Part shown: positions 22,660-30,420 of the stretch, in pieces
Layout: each line of letters opens with the position of its first letter
Numbering within the stretch: the first letter of the stretch is position 1
Assembly (NCBI GenBank): GCA_000690595.2
Contig: JHUT02000018.1
Span: 1 to 35,899 of the forward strand
Length of the DNA: 35,899 nt
Direction of reading: 5' to 3'
Source: Natrinema mahii
GTDB taxonomy: Archaea > Halobacteriota > Halobacteria > Halobacteriales > Natrialbaceae
The notes under the pieces: generated by a model
What the model was told of the DNA's origin: nothing
Seen by the model: the letters and a program-made list of their open reading frames with translations, nothing else
Database searches by the model: none
Made by a program: the position numbers and the translations under genes

Positions 22660-22854
22660 CTATGCCGGGGTCTCCTCGCGCATGTCCGGCGGCAGCAGGT
22701 TCGGGATGCCGTCCTCGATGGGGTAGGACTCGCCGCACTCGGTACAGACGAGCGCGCCGTCGACGACCTCCTCACCGTCGTAGTCGGCGTCCTCGAGGTC
22801 CAGATCGTGTTTGTCGAGCGGACAGCAGAGAATCTCCAGCAGCGACTCCTTCAT
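22660..22854 (-). CDS. Trm112-family methyltransferase activator
   Basis: A 64-residue zinc-binding protein from ATG 22854. Its start MKESLLEILCCPLDKHDLDL and later VCTECGESYPIEDGIPNLLP match the Trm112/DUF343 family, with CCP and CxxC supplying the metal ligands. Archaeal Trm112 proteins stabilise and activate several RNA and protein methyltransferases. The upstream part of the longer frame was trimmed because it lacks family similarity. It is followed by the membrane-anchored protein gene. Confidence 0.9.
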   Translation of the reverse strand: MKESLLEILCCPLDKHDLDLEDADYDGEEVVDGALVCTECGESYPIEDGIPNLLPPDMREETPA

Positions 22855-22931
22855 ACTACGTAGGCGAGTCGCCTCCAGCAAAAGGTTTCGGGAACGCTCC
22901 GAGTGATTCGACCCCGTTCGGTCGCTGACGC

Positions 22932-24296
22932 CTACTCGTAGGGGTTCTCGACGACGACGGTCTCTCCGCGGCCCGGGCCGACGCCGACCGCGTAGACCGG
23001 CGCGTCGAGTTCGTCGCTGACGTACTCGAGGTAGGTCCGGGCGTTCTCGGGGATCGCCTCGTAGCCGTCCTCGGCGACCGCCGCCCAGTCGACGTCGGGC
23101 CAGCCCTCGAAGGTCTTGAACGTGGCCTCACAGCGGCCCCACTGTTCGGTCGTCGGGGGCATCGTGAAGATTTCCTCGCCGTCGAACTCGTAGCTGTGGC
23201 CGACTTTGACCTCGTCGAGGCCGGCCAGCACGTCGATGTGGTTGACCGCGAGTCCGGTGAAGCCGTTCGCGCGGGCCGCGTGACGCAGCATCGGCATGTC
23301 GAGCCAGCCGACGCGGCGGGGGCGGCCGGTGACGGTGCCGTACTCCCCGCCCTCGTCGCGGATGTAGGTCGCGAGTTCCTCCTCGTCCGCGTCCGCGCCC
23401 TCGTCCGCATCGTAGTCCGGCGTCTGCTCCTCGACCCCGCCGAGTTCGGTCGGGAGCGGGCCGGTGCCGACCCGCGAGAGGTACGCCTTGACGATGCCGA
23501 TGACCTCGCCGTCGCCGACGACGGTCGGACCGAGGCCGGTGCCGACGGTCGCCCCGCCCGCGGTCGGGTTCGAGGAGGTGACGTAGGGGTAGACGCCGTG
23601 GTCGATGTCGAGCGACGTTCCCTGCGCGCCCTCGAGCATGACGTTCTCGCCGGCGTCGATGCGCTCCTGCAGGAAGGTGCCGCAGTCGACGGTCATCTCC
23701 TCTTCGGCGAGGCGCTCGCCGTACTCCCGGTAGGTGTCATAGAGGTGGTCGACGTCGAACGCCTCGCCGGTCTCCTTGTCGAAGACCTCCTCGGCGAGGG
23801 CCTTCTTCTGGGGAACGACGTACTCGAGGCGCTCGCGCAGCGTGTCGGGATCGAGCAGGTCGCCGACCCGGACGCCGCGCCGGCCGGCCTTGTCCTCGTA
23901 GGTCGGCCCGATGCCGCGTTTGGTCGTGCCGGCGGCCAGATCCTCCTTTTCCTCCTCCTCGATGCCGTCGAGTGCGCGGTGGTAGGGGAGGATAACGTGG
24001 GCGCGCTCGGCGACGCGGACGTCCGGATCGAGCCCGCGGTCGCGAAGCGTGTCGATCTCGTCGAACAGCGTCTCGGGGTTGACGACACAGCCGTTGCCGA
24101 GAACGCCGATCTTGCCCCGGACGGCACCGGAGGGGACGAGCGACAGTTTGTACTTCTCGCCGTCGTGAACGACGGTATGGCCAGCGTTGTCGCCGCCCTG
24201 ATAGCGGGCGACGACATCGGCGGCGTCGCCGTAGAGGTCGACGACGCCACCCTTGCCTTCGTCGCCGAGTTGCGACCCGACGATAGTGACGGTCAT
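22932..24296 (-). CDS. purA: adenylosuccinate synthetase
   Basis: A 454-residue GTP-dependent enzyme that converts IMP and aspartate to adenylosuccinate, the first committed step to AMP. The start MTVTIVGSQLGDEGKGG holds the catalytic GDEGKG loop (residues 11-16). NAGHTVV (about 36-42), GIGPTYEDKAGRRGVRVGDL (about 148-167) and GAQGTSLDIDHG complete the pattern. It is slightly longer than bacterial forms, with an acidic insert (about 288-306) typical of halophiles. A TATA element (ctgtttatcg on the minus strand, 24321-24330) lies about 30 bases before the ATG. Confidence 0.96.
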   Translation of the reverse strand: MTVTIVGSQLGDEGKGGVVDLYGDAADVVARYQGGDNAGHTVVHDGEKYKLSLVPSGAVRGKIGVLGNGCVVNPETLFDEIDTLRDRGLDPDVRVAERAHVILPYHRALDGIEEEEKEDLAAGTTKRGIGPTYEDKAGRRGVRVGDLLDPDTLRERLEYVVPQKKALAEEVFDKETGEAFDVDHLYDTYREYGERLAEEEMTVDCGTFLQERIDAGENVMLEGAQGTSLDIDHGVYPYVTSSNPTAGGATVGTGLGPTVVGDGEVIGIVKAYLSRVGTGPLPTELGGVEEQTPDYDADEGADADEEELATYIRDEGGEYGTVTGRPRRVGWLDMPMLRHAARANGFTGLAVNHIDVLAGLDEVKVGHSYEFDGEEIFTMPPTTEQWGRCEATFKTFEGWPDVDWAAVAEDGYEAIPENARTYLEYVSDELDAPVYAVGVGPGRGETVVVENPYE

Positions 24297-24504
24297 AACA
24301 GCGGCGGGTTCATGCCGGGCCGATAAACAGATTACGGTATACGGGCCCGTCCGGAAGGTATCAGTATTTATGCGCGCGGCACGAACGGCGGGATAACGTG
24401 TGCCACGACCCGCCCCGTGTCGTGGCGTTGCCCCGATCGGAAGCGTTAACTACTGACGGGAACGAGCATCGAGTTGAGAGTGGACGTTTCAGTTCTCGAG
24501 GGCA

Positions 24505-24517
24505 ACCTTTAAAAGGT
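24505..24517 (+). promoter_or_regulatory. near-palindromic TATA region of the winged-helix gene
   Basis: acctttaaaaggt contains the TATA element tttaaaa and is almost its own reverse complement. It sits 24-36 bases before ATG 24541, giving a leaderless transcript. The symmetry could let a dimeric regulator compete with TBP; that is inference. Confidence 0.55.
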
Positions 24518-24540
24518 CCAAAGACAAGTTAACAAATGCC

Positions 24541-24846
24541 ATGATAGACCGACTTGAGAAGGAAGTCGATATGCTGGAACGCCATCTGCAGGTCCTGAAG
24601 ATGGTGATCGAGAACGAGCCGATCGGCATCGTCAAGATGTCGAACGAGACCGGCTACCCCCACCACAAAGTCCGCTACTCCCTCCGAGTCCTCGAGGAGG
24701 AGAACCTGATCGAGCCCTCGAGCCAGGGCGCGATCAAGACCGAGCGCACCGCCGAGTTCGTCGACGAACTCGACGGCAAGATCGACGACATCGTCGACAA
24801 GCTCGAAGGCATGAAGATCGAAGACGTCGCGGAGATCGAAGGCTAG
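24541..24846 (+). CDS. haloarchaeal winged-helix regulator-like protein
   Basis: A 101-residue basic-to-acidic protein. Helices 1-2 (EKEVDMLERHLQVLKMVIEN) lead into a winged helix (IGIVKMSNETGYPHHKVRYS as helix-turn-helix, LRVLEEENLIEPSSQGAIKT as wing), and the C-terminus is a charged helix (DELDGKIDDIVDKLEGMKIE) probably used for dimerisation. I recognise it as a conserved haloarchaeal family without an assigned target. It stands alone with a strong leaderless promoter. Confidence 0.78.
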   Translation: MIDRLEKEVDMLERHLQVLKMVIENEPIGIVKMSNETGYPHHKVRYSLRVLEEENLIEPSSQGAIKTERTAEFVDELDGKIDDIVDKLEGMKIEDVAEIEG

Positions 24847-24921
24847 CTCTCGGTCGGACGCCGCCGCCCGTCCCCGCGACCGGAGCCGACGCGCGCCGAC
24901 TTTTCATCGCCGTTTTCCCCG

Positions 24922-25011
24922 CGCTATAGTAGCCGCTGAAAGTCAGTGCACACCTGATCGCACGACAGCGTTGCGATCAGTGTGTAAATCGTTTCAGCGG
25001 CTACTATAGCG
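24922..25011. mobile_element. 90-bp palindromic element, MITE-like
   Basis: Perfect 20-base inverted arms (24922-24941 and 24992-25011, core TATAGTAGCCGCTGAAA) enclose a second inverted repeat, cacac-ctgatcgca / tgcgatcag-tgtg. The whole can fold into one long hairpin. TATA lies at both tips, like a short target duplication. It encodes nothing, is AT-richer than its flanks and sits between two unrelated genes. Structure favours a miniature transposable element moved by a transposase elsewhere; no transposase is in the window. Confidence 0.7.
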
Positions 25012-25086
25012 GCTGGACGGAACCGCGGTTCATCACTGGACTGCCGTCGAACGTCGCCGTCGAAAACGCGATTCGGAACCGCGAGC

Positions 25087-27768
25087 CTACAGCTCGGGCA
25101 CGTTCATGTGGAACCCTTCCGACCGCGACTCGACCAGACAGAGATGATACCCCGTCTTGCGCGAGAGATTGACGTAACTGAGCTTCGAGCCGCGGCTGAG
25201 TAGCCCGCCGCTGGTGGCCTGCTCGGCCACCTCGAGCGCGCCGGGTTCGAAGTAACTCGAGGTGACCGCGGTCGCCGCGGCCAGGTCCGGATAGTTGGCC
25301 TTGACCGCGGAGGCGGCCGCCTCGAGTTCCTCGAGGGTGTCTTGGGTCGCGGGCTCTCGCGAGTCGTTGAGCGCGACCAGCACTAACGGATTCCCCATCT
25401 TGTCGAACGCGACGATGTCGAAGGTGACCTCGTCGGGGACGTCCTCGGTGTCGTCGTCCTCGAGCGAGATCGTCGCGCCGAGTTCGGCCCGGTCGATGCG
25501 GGGGATCGCGTCGTAGAGATCGCCCAGCCCGTCGGCGTTGCCGGTGTCGCGGATCTCGTACAGCAAGGTCGCGGTGAGCCAGTCGACGAACCGGTACTCC
25601 ATCGAGGCGGCGAGGAACTCGTCGTAGGGCCGGCCGTCGACGGCCGCGTCCGCCGACTCGAACTGCGTGTGGTGTTCGAGTTGCAGGTTCGACGCGACCT
25701 CGCTGCGGTCGGCGTCGCCCTCGTGGGCCGTCTCGAGGGTCGGCTGGCTCTTCGAGGCGTACCGGACGAAGAGGTTCGTCCCCGCGAGCGCTCGCTGGGC
25801 CGAGAGCTGGGTGCTGGCACCGACGTCGGCCGTTTCACTGTCGGCTTCTCGCGCCCGCTCGAGTTCCGTCTCGAGGCTCTCGATCCGGGACTGGAGCCGC
25901 TCGACCGTCGACGAGAGCTCGTCGTTCTCCGAGCGCAGTCGGTCGCGTTCGGCCTCGAGTTCCTCGGCCGTCGTCTCGAGGGCCCCGTATCGCTCTTGGA
26001 GCGTCTCGAGTTTCTCGGTCAGCGCGGCGACCCGCTCGTTCGCGGCGTCGCTCGAGGCCGACCGCCCGCTCGCGTCGGCGTCCCCGCCACCGGCGGCCCG
26101 GTCGCGGGACGCGTCTCGACTCGCCCCCGTCGCGGCCGTCTCCGCCGTCGTCGAGGCGGATTGTGCCGCGCTCGAGTCGGTCCGTCCGTCGCTCGATCGG
26201 GAGCCGGCCGCCGTCGCGGACCGGTCGCCCGACCGCGAGCGCCCGTCGGACTCCGACCCCGACTCGCTGTTGTCCGGATCGATCGACGGAATGCGCCGCG
26301 TTTCCCGCCATTGCTCCTCGCGTTCGAGTTCCTCCTCGAGGTCGCCGTCGGACGCCTCGGCGTCGCCGGCCGTCGCAGGAGTGTCGCCGGCCGTCGCGGG
26401 GCCGTCCTCGGTCGTCGGCTCCTCGTCGTCGCTCTCGTCGACCCACGAGATGCCGTTTCGCTCCAGTTCCTCGGCCGCTGCCTCGACCTCGGCGAGATCC
26501 GGGTCCTCGGGCCGGTCCGTCTCGGACTCGGTCGTCCCGCTCGAGTCGGTGGCATCGTCGGCGGGTTCGACCGGGCCGGCAGCCACTGCCGGCTCCGTCC
26601 CGCTCGAGCCGTCGGCGGTCCCGTCTTCGGATCCAGAGGTCGTGGGCTCGGTCGTCGCTCGGTCGCTATCGGACTGCGACGTCGGTCCGGCATCGGCGGC
26701 GTCGCGCTGTTCCATCCCCTCGATCGCGGGGCTCGCCACCGAATCAGTGCCGGCAGCGCCGTCGAGATCGGGGTCCCGACTGTCCGATGGGTCGGTATCG
26801 ACGGTCGACTCCGCGTCGGTAATACCGATTGGCTCGGGCTCGGTGTCGACCTCGTCGGTCGCGGTGATCCCCGACGGGTCCTCCGTCAGGTCGATCTCCG
26901 ACGACAGCGACGACGCGTCGTCGGCTACGTCCTCGATCGGATCGGCGTCGGTGACGGTTACGTCCTCGATCGGATCGGCGTCGGTGGCAGTCACGTCTTC
27001 GATCGGATCGGTCTCGACCGAGCCCGATCCCGAAACGTCGATCGGCTCGAGCGACGAGTCCGTCGAGTCGGCCGCCGGGCCGTCGTCTGCGGACGCGCTC
27101 GGTTCGGGGGCCGGATCGGCATCGATCGCGGAGTGGTCCCCGACCGTCCCGGTGCCGGACGCCGGTTCGGTGCCCGTCGGGCTCGAGTCGGCCGCGCTGT
27201 CGGTCGCGCTCGCGGACGCCGGCTCGTCGTCGGCCGGGACGTCGGTCACGTCGATGTCGACGTCGATGACCTCGTAGATACCGACCTCGTCGGCCGCGCG
27301 CTCGAAGGCCTCGTCGCCGGTCAGCAGCCGTTCGGCGTTGCCGATGTAGGCGGCTGCCATCCGGCGACCGCCGTAGTAGACGGCGTAGTAGTCGCCGCTG
27401 AGGACGTTCTCGCTCAGCTCGACGTATCCGGTAAACGAGCCGCTCTGGAGGGTGTTGTCGACCTCCCGGAGCGGCGTCTCGTTGGTGTAGTAGTTCGCCC
27501 TCGTGTCGCCGCCGCGTTCCTCCATCGCACAGAGCAGCGGCAGCGACGGGTGTGGTGCCTCGTAGCGGGTCCCCGAGGCGGTTTCGAAATCGTCGATGTC
27601 GCCGTCGACGACGCCGACGATCCGGCCGTTGAGCATAAAGAGCCACGTGCCGTGTCCCGAGACAGCACCCGAGAAATCGGCGGCAGCGAGATCGGAGAGG
27701 CCATCGAAACCGCCGCTGAACGGGCGGGAGTCCCACTCCTCGACGCGCTCTTGCGTGCGCGGGTCCAT
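25087..27768 (-). CDS. large modular haloarchaeal protein: folded N-terminus, disordered acidic centre, coiled coil, nuclease-like C-terminus
   Basis: 893 residues in four zones. Residues 1-175 are a folded domain (FSGGFDGLSDLAAADFSGAV, then GTWLFMLNGRIVGVVDGD). Residues 176-575 are Ser/Asp/Glu/Thr-rich and probably disordered, with a three-copy 11-residue repeat. Residues about 576-645 form a coiled coil (ALTEKLETLQERYGALETTA and following). Residues about 655-893 form a C-terminal domain (TNLFVRYASKSQPTLETAHE, then VTFDIVAFDKMGNPLVLVAL) whose D-x(n)-V-A pattern recalls PD-(D/E)XK nucleases, but the catalytic E-x-K is not evident. I believe haloarchaea annotate it as DUF7527. The function is unknown; it may be a scaffold or DNA-associated protein. 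Confidence 0.8.
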   Translation of the reverse strand: MDPRTQERVEEWDSRPFSGGFDGLSDLAAADFSGAVSGHGTWLFMLNGRIVGVVDGDIDDFETASGTRYEAPHPSLPLLCAMEERGGDTRANYYTNETPLREVDNTLQSGSFTGYVELSENVLSGDYYAVYYGGRRMAAAYIGNAERLLTGDEAFERAADEVGIYEVIDVDIDVTDVPADDEPASASATDSAADSSPTGTEPASGTGTVGDHSAIDADPAPEPSASADDGPAADSTDSSLEPIDVSGSGSVETDPIEDVTATDADPIEDVTVTDADPIEDVADDASSLSSEIDLTEDPSGITATDEVDTEPEPIGITDAESTVDTDPSDSRDPDLDGAAGTDSVASPAIEGMEQRDAADAGPTSQSDSDRATTEPTTSGSEDGTADGSSGTEPAVAAGPVEPADDATDSSGTTESETDRPEDPDLAEVEAAAEELERNGISWVDESDDEEPTTEDGPATAGDTPATAGDAEASDGDLEEELEREEQWRETRRIPSIDPDNSESGSESDGRSRSGDRSATAAGSRSSDGRTDSSAAQSASTTAETAATGASRDASRDRAAGGGDADASGRSASSDAANERVAALTEKLETLQERYGALETTAEELEAERDRLRSENDELSSTVERLQSRIESLETELERAREADSETADVGASTQLSAQRALAGTNLFVRYASKSQPTLETAHEGDADRSEVASNLQLEHHTQFESADAAVDGRPYDEFLAASMEYRFVDWLTATLLYEIRDTGNADGLGDLYDAIPRIDRAELGATISLEDDDTEDVPDEVTFDIVAFDKMGNPLVLVALNDSREPATQDTLEELEAAASAVKANYPDLAAATAVTSSYFEPGALEVAEQATSGGLLSRGSKLSYVNLSRKTGYHLCLVESRSEGFHMNVPEL
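26927..27016. repeat. 33-bp tandem repeat, about 2.7 copies, inside the 893-residue gene
   Basis: The unit acgtcctcgatcggatcgg... starts at 26927, 26960 and 26993, an exact 33-base period. It keeps frame and encodes the repeat DPIEDVTxTDA on the minus strand. The copies are nearly identical, implying recent slippage or selection for an acidic spacer. Confidence 0.85.
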
Positions 27769-27835
27769 ACGTCAACAAGCGGGAACCACACCAAATACGT
27801 TTCGCCTAGACTACGGCGCTAAATTCCGCCGCGAG

Positions 27836-28114
27836 TTATATTTTCGATTCGGCGTCCTCGGCCAGTTCCTTCATCCGCTTGCCGATCCGGCCGGCGCTCG
27901 AGAACTCGTCTTCGCTCATCGCACTCGCCAGGGCGTTGCCCAGCACGAAAACGGCGTGTTTGTGTTCGCTCTTGGACTTGTGGACGTGTGAGGGATCGAC
28001 GTCGAGTTGGCGGTAGGGATCGAACAGCGTTTCGTCGACCTCCTCGCGCTCCGAAAAGTACTCCATGATGACGACGAGTTCTTCGTGGAGCTCGAGAAGT
28101 TCGTCTTTATGCAT
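27836..28114 (-). CDS. UPF0058 family protein
   Basis: A 92-residue helical protein from ATG 28114 (a GTG two codons upstream is unlikely). It begins MHKDELLELHEELVVIMEYF and contains HVHKSKSEHKHAVFVLGNAL, the diagnostic centre of UPF0058, an archaeal family of unknown function. The fold is expected to be an all-alpha dimer. It lies in a tandem of minus-strand genes but is separated from the gene before it by 69 bases. Confidence 0.85.
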   Translation of the reverse strand: MHKDELLELHEELVVIMEYFSEREEVDETLFDPYRQLDVDPSHVHKSKSEHKHAVFVLGNALASAMSEDEFSSAGRIGKRMKELAEDAESKI

Positions 28115-28183
28115 ACACACCGCTTGGAACGGTTTGAAGTTAAGCGTTGTGTGGCGAGACGTCGCAAATCCGGCTCGAGCCGC

Positions 28184-28825
28184 TCAACGTGCCGACCAGC
28201 CGGGATCGTCGTGCCGGGACGCGATCGTGATCGCGAGCAGGAGGATCCAGCCGCCGAAGGCGACGGCGGCGACGAACTCGGGGACGGCAAACCACGTGTC
28301 GGTATCGGCCTCACCGTCCAGCGAGCGTATCCACACTGCCCACGTGAGCGGGTGGACGAGTCCGATGAGAATCGACGGGACGGCCACTCGGCGGTCGCCG
28401 GCCATCGCCGCCCCGGCCCCGTAGACCCAGCCCGCGAACGGCGCGACGCCGAAGACCGAAAGCGCCGCGACGGCGTGAAAGCTCCGCTCGAGGTAGACGG
28501 CCGTATGCTCGAGAAAGAAGATCCCGACGCCGATCTGCCCGCTCACCGTCACCGCGATCAATACGATACCGGCCCGCTCGAGGCGGTTGCGACTCGCCGT
28601 CCACAGTCGCCACGCGAAGGGCAGTCCGATCAGTCCGCCGACGATCAGCCCGCCGTTGAAAAGCGGGAACGTCGGCGCACCGTACCGGCCCATGTCCGAG
28701 AGCGCTCGCGTGCGCCAGGTAAACGTCTCGGGGGGAGCCACGAGCGTCGCGAGGAGGATGGCCCCGAGCGTGACGACCGGGGCGGCGATTCCACAGTAGG
28801 TCGCGATTCGCGTCGTCTCAGTCAT
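28184..28825 (-). CDS. DUF998 integral membrane protein
   Basis: 213 residues with six hydrophobic segments. GIAAPVVTLGAILLATLVAP, then the loop TRALSDMGRYGAPTFPLFNG and FHAVAALSVFGVAPFAG match the DUF998 family, whose loop with S-D-x-G is characteristic. The function is unknown. It is transcribed toward UPF0058, and a bicistronic unit is possible with 69 bases between. The 120-base gap upstream separates it from the divergent small membrane gene. Confidence 0.85.
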   Translation of the reverse strand: MTETTRIATYCGIAAPVVTLGAILLATLVAPPETFTWRTRALSDMGRYGAPTFPLFNGGLIVGGLIGLPFAWRLWTASRNRLERAGIVLIAVTVSGQIGVGIFFLEHTAVYLERSFHAVAALSVFGVAPFAGWVYGAGAAMAGDRRVAVPSILIGLVHPLTWAVWIRSLDGEADTDTWFAVPEFVAAVAFGGWILLLAITIASRHDDPGWSAR

Positions 28826-28946
28826 GGATTACGTGGCGTCGCGACGTGATCGACCCCCGAACCTGCCGTGAGCGGCCGGCCGTCGGATCTCGCCGCGGGA
28901 GTTCCGTTCTGGACGGAGTCCCGAAGCCATATATCTATTTCCGATT

Positions 28947-29237
28947 ATGTTTGCTCAATCACAGAAAGAGGAGATCGTCCGGCGACTGAACGCGGTCATC
29001 GGACTCCAGGTCGTGATCCTCGGTGTAATCGTCGCCTCGACGCTTCCGGCCGCATTACTACCGGTATTCGTTCTCGAGGGAGTCCTGCTCAGTCCGACGC
29101 TCGTACTGGCGCTGTTCTCGTCTACTCGTGACCTCGGGACGGCAATCCGTCTCAGTCGTCGTCGGATGCCACAGCCGCGTCGGTCTCGTCCTCGCGGTGG
29201 TCGGCGGGGAACCACGCGAGGTCGTGGTCGGCGGTGA
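28947..29237 (+). CDS. small two-helix membrane protein, tail uncertain
   Basis: From ATG 28947 the first 60-70 residues look real: MFAQSQKEEIVRRLNAVIGL, then two hydrophobic stretches (VVILGVIVASTLPAALL, VFVLEGVLLSPTLVLALF). After about 29150 the frame runs over the end of the ABC ATPase gene on the other strand and becomes Arg/Gly-rich, which looks like shadow sequence. A nearby stop may have been lost, or the tail is tolerated. A TATA-like catatatct lies too close to the ATG for normal spacing. Function unknown. Confidence 0.42.
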   Translation: MFAQSQKEEIVRRLNAVIGLQVVILGVIVASTLPAALLPVFVLEGVLLSPTLVLALFSSTRDLGTAIRLSRRRMPQPRRSRPRGGRRGTTRGRGRR

Positions 29238-30330
29238 CGCGGACCCCGACGCGTTCGTCGAGGTCGATCCGGTCGGAGTGGTTGTGCATGCACTCGATGG
29301 TTTCGCCGCCGTCGAGTTCGACCCGGTAGAGGACCGTCGGTCCGAGATAGCGGCGGTAGACGACCCGACCGTCGGCCTCCGAGCCGTCCGCCGGGTAGGC
29401 CGTCACGTCGTCGGGCCGCACCAGCAGGTCGACGACGCTGCCGTCGTACTGGTGGGCCAGTCCGTTGACGTCGTCGCGGAGGACGCGTCCGAGTGCGGTG
29501 TCAACGTGATCGCCGTGGACCTCGCCCGAGAGGAAGCTGGCGTGGCCGAGAAAGCCCGCGACGAACCGCGACTCGGGCTGTTGGAAGACCCGCTGTGGGG
29601 TGTCGATCTGTTCGATGTCGCCGTCGTTCATCACGGCGACCCGGTCGGAGATCGACAGCGCCTCCTCCTGGTCGTGCGTAACTGAGACTGCGGTCACGCC
29701 CGTTTCCTTGATGATCCGGCGGACCTCCTCGCGCATCTCGACGCGGAGATCCACGTCCAGGTTCGAGAAGGGCTCGTCGAGCAACAGCATCTCCGGCTCG
29801 GGCGCGAGCGATCGGGCGAGCGCGATCCGCTGTTGCTGGCCGCCCGAGAGCTCGTCCGGGTAGTCGTCGCCGTGGTCCGCGAGCCCGACGAGTTCGAGCA
29901 GTTCGTCGACGCGGGCGTCGCGTTCGCTCTCGTCCCAGTCTTTCAGCCCGAAAGCGACGTTCTCGCGCGCGCTCAGATGCGGAAAGAGAGCGAAGTCCTG
30001 AAAGACGACCCCGACGTCGCGTTGCTCGGGCTGGACGAACCGGCCCTCGCCGGCGACGGTGTCGTCTTCCAACCGAACCCGGCCGTCGTTGGGGCGCTCG
30101 AGGCCGGCGATCAGTCGGAGCGTCGTGGTCTTGCCACAGCCGGAGGGGCCGAGCAGGGTCAGAATCTCGCCGTCGCGAACCGACAGCGACAGGTCGCCGA
30201 TGACGTCCTCGCTGCCGTATCGCTTGGCGATGCCATCGAGTTCGAGGACCGCCTCGTCGGCCGTCGGCTCTCCGGTGGGTTCCCGCGTTCCGTCCTCGGC
30301 GGCCGTAGTAAGTAGGTGTCCGTTCGCCAT
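29152..30330 (-). CDS. ABC transporter ATP-binding protein, iron/spermidine (FbpC/PotA) type
   Basis: 392 residues from ATG 30330 (GTG 30339 is an alternative). Walker A LLGPSGCGKTTT lies near 60-70, Q-loop VVFQDFALFP, signature LSGGQQQR near 161-168, Walker B LLLDEPFSNLD near 182-192 and an H-loop VSVTHDQEEA. A TOBE-like end (VVYRRYLGPTVLYRVEL) follows. This is the ATPase of a type I importer for Fe3+, thiamine or polyamines. No permease or binding-protein gene is adjacent in the window, so its partners are elsewhere or it serves several importers. A DtxR-like palindrome in its promoter favours iron. Confidence 0.88.
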   Translation of the reverse strand: MANGHLLTTAAEDGTREPTGEPTADEAVLELDGIAKRYGSEDVIGDLSLSVRDGEILTLLGPSGCGKTTTLRLIAGLERPNDGRVRLEDDTVAGEGRFVQPEQRDVGVVFQDFALFPHLSARENVAFGLKDWDESERDARVDELLELVGLADHGDDYPDELSGGQQQRIALARSLAPEPEMLLLDEPFSNLDVDLRVEMREEVRRIIKETGVTAVSVTHDQEEALSISDRVAVMNDGDIEQIDTPQRVFQQPESRFVAGFLGHASFLSGEVHGDHVDTALGRVLRDDVNGLAHQYDGSVVDLLVRPDDVTAYPADGSEADGRVVYRRYLGPTVLYRVELDGGETIECMHNHSDRIDLDERVGVRVTADHDLAWFPADHREDETDAAVASDDD

Positions 30331-30365
30331 GGGGTCCACTCCGGCGTCTGCCGGCGTACATTCCC

Positions 30366-30391
30366 TTTAGGCGGCCCTAAAACACTTATAG
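30366..30391 (-). promoter_or_regulatory. TATA box and TTTAGG-N4-CCTAAA palindrome before the ABC ATPase gene
   Basis: The minus-strand TATA (tataag, 30386-30391) implies transcription start near 30363. Between them lies TTTAGG-cggc-CCTAAA (30366-30381), a perfect 6-base inverted repeat. Its TTAGG/CCTAA half-sites match those of DtxR/IdeR metal-dependent repressors, although the spacer is shorter than the classic 19-bp site. Its position suits a repressor operator. Confidence 0.55.
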
Positions 30392-30420
30392 CTGCCGGTC
30401 GGCTCCCGAACGCTGAGAGC

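Noticed and set aside
24922-25011. Simple bidirectional terminator instead of a mobile element
   Set aside because: Twenty-base perfect arms with TATA tips and a nested repeat exceed terminator needs. The flanking genes' ends are not close (76 bases on each side).
26927-27016. CRISPR-like repeat array
   Set aside because: The 33-bp units are directly adjacent with no spacers and encode an in-frame peptide repeat.
25667-27822. Very long plus-strand open frames (536 and 717 codons) over 25.7-27.8 kb
   Set aside because: They are antisense shadows of the acidic 893-residue protein in GC-rich DNA. Their products are Ser- or Arg-rich without domains, and the minus-strand gene has haloarchaeal acidic composition.
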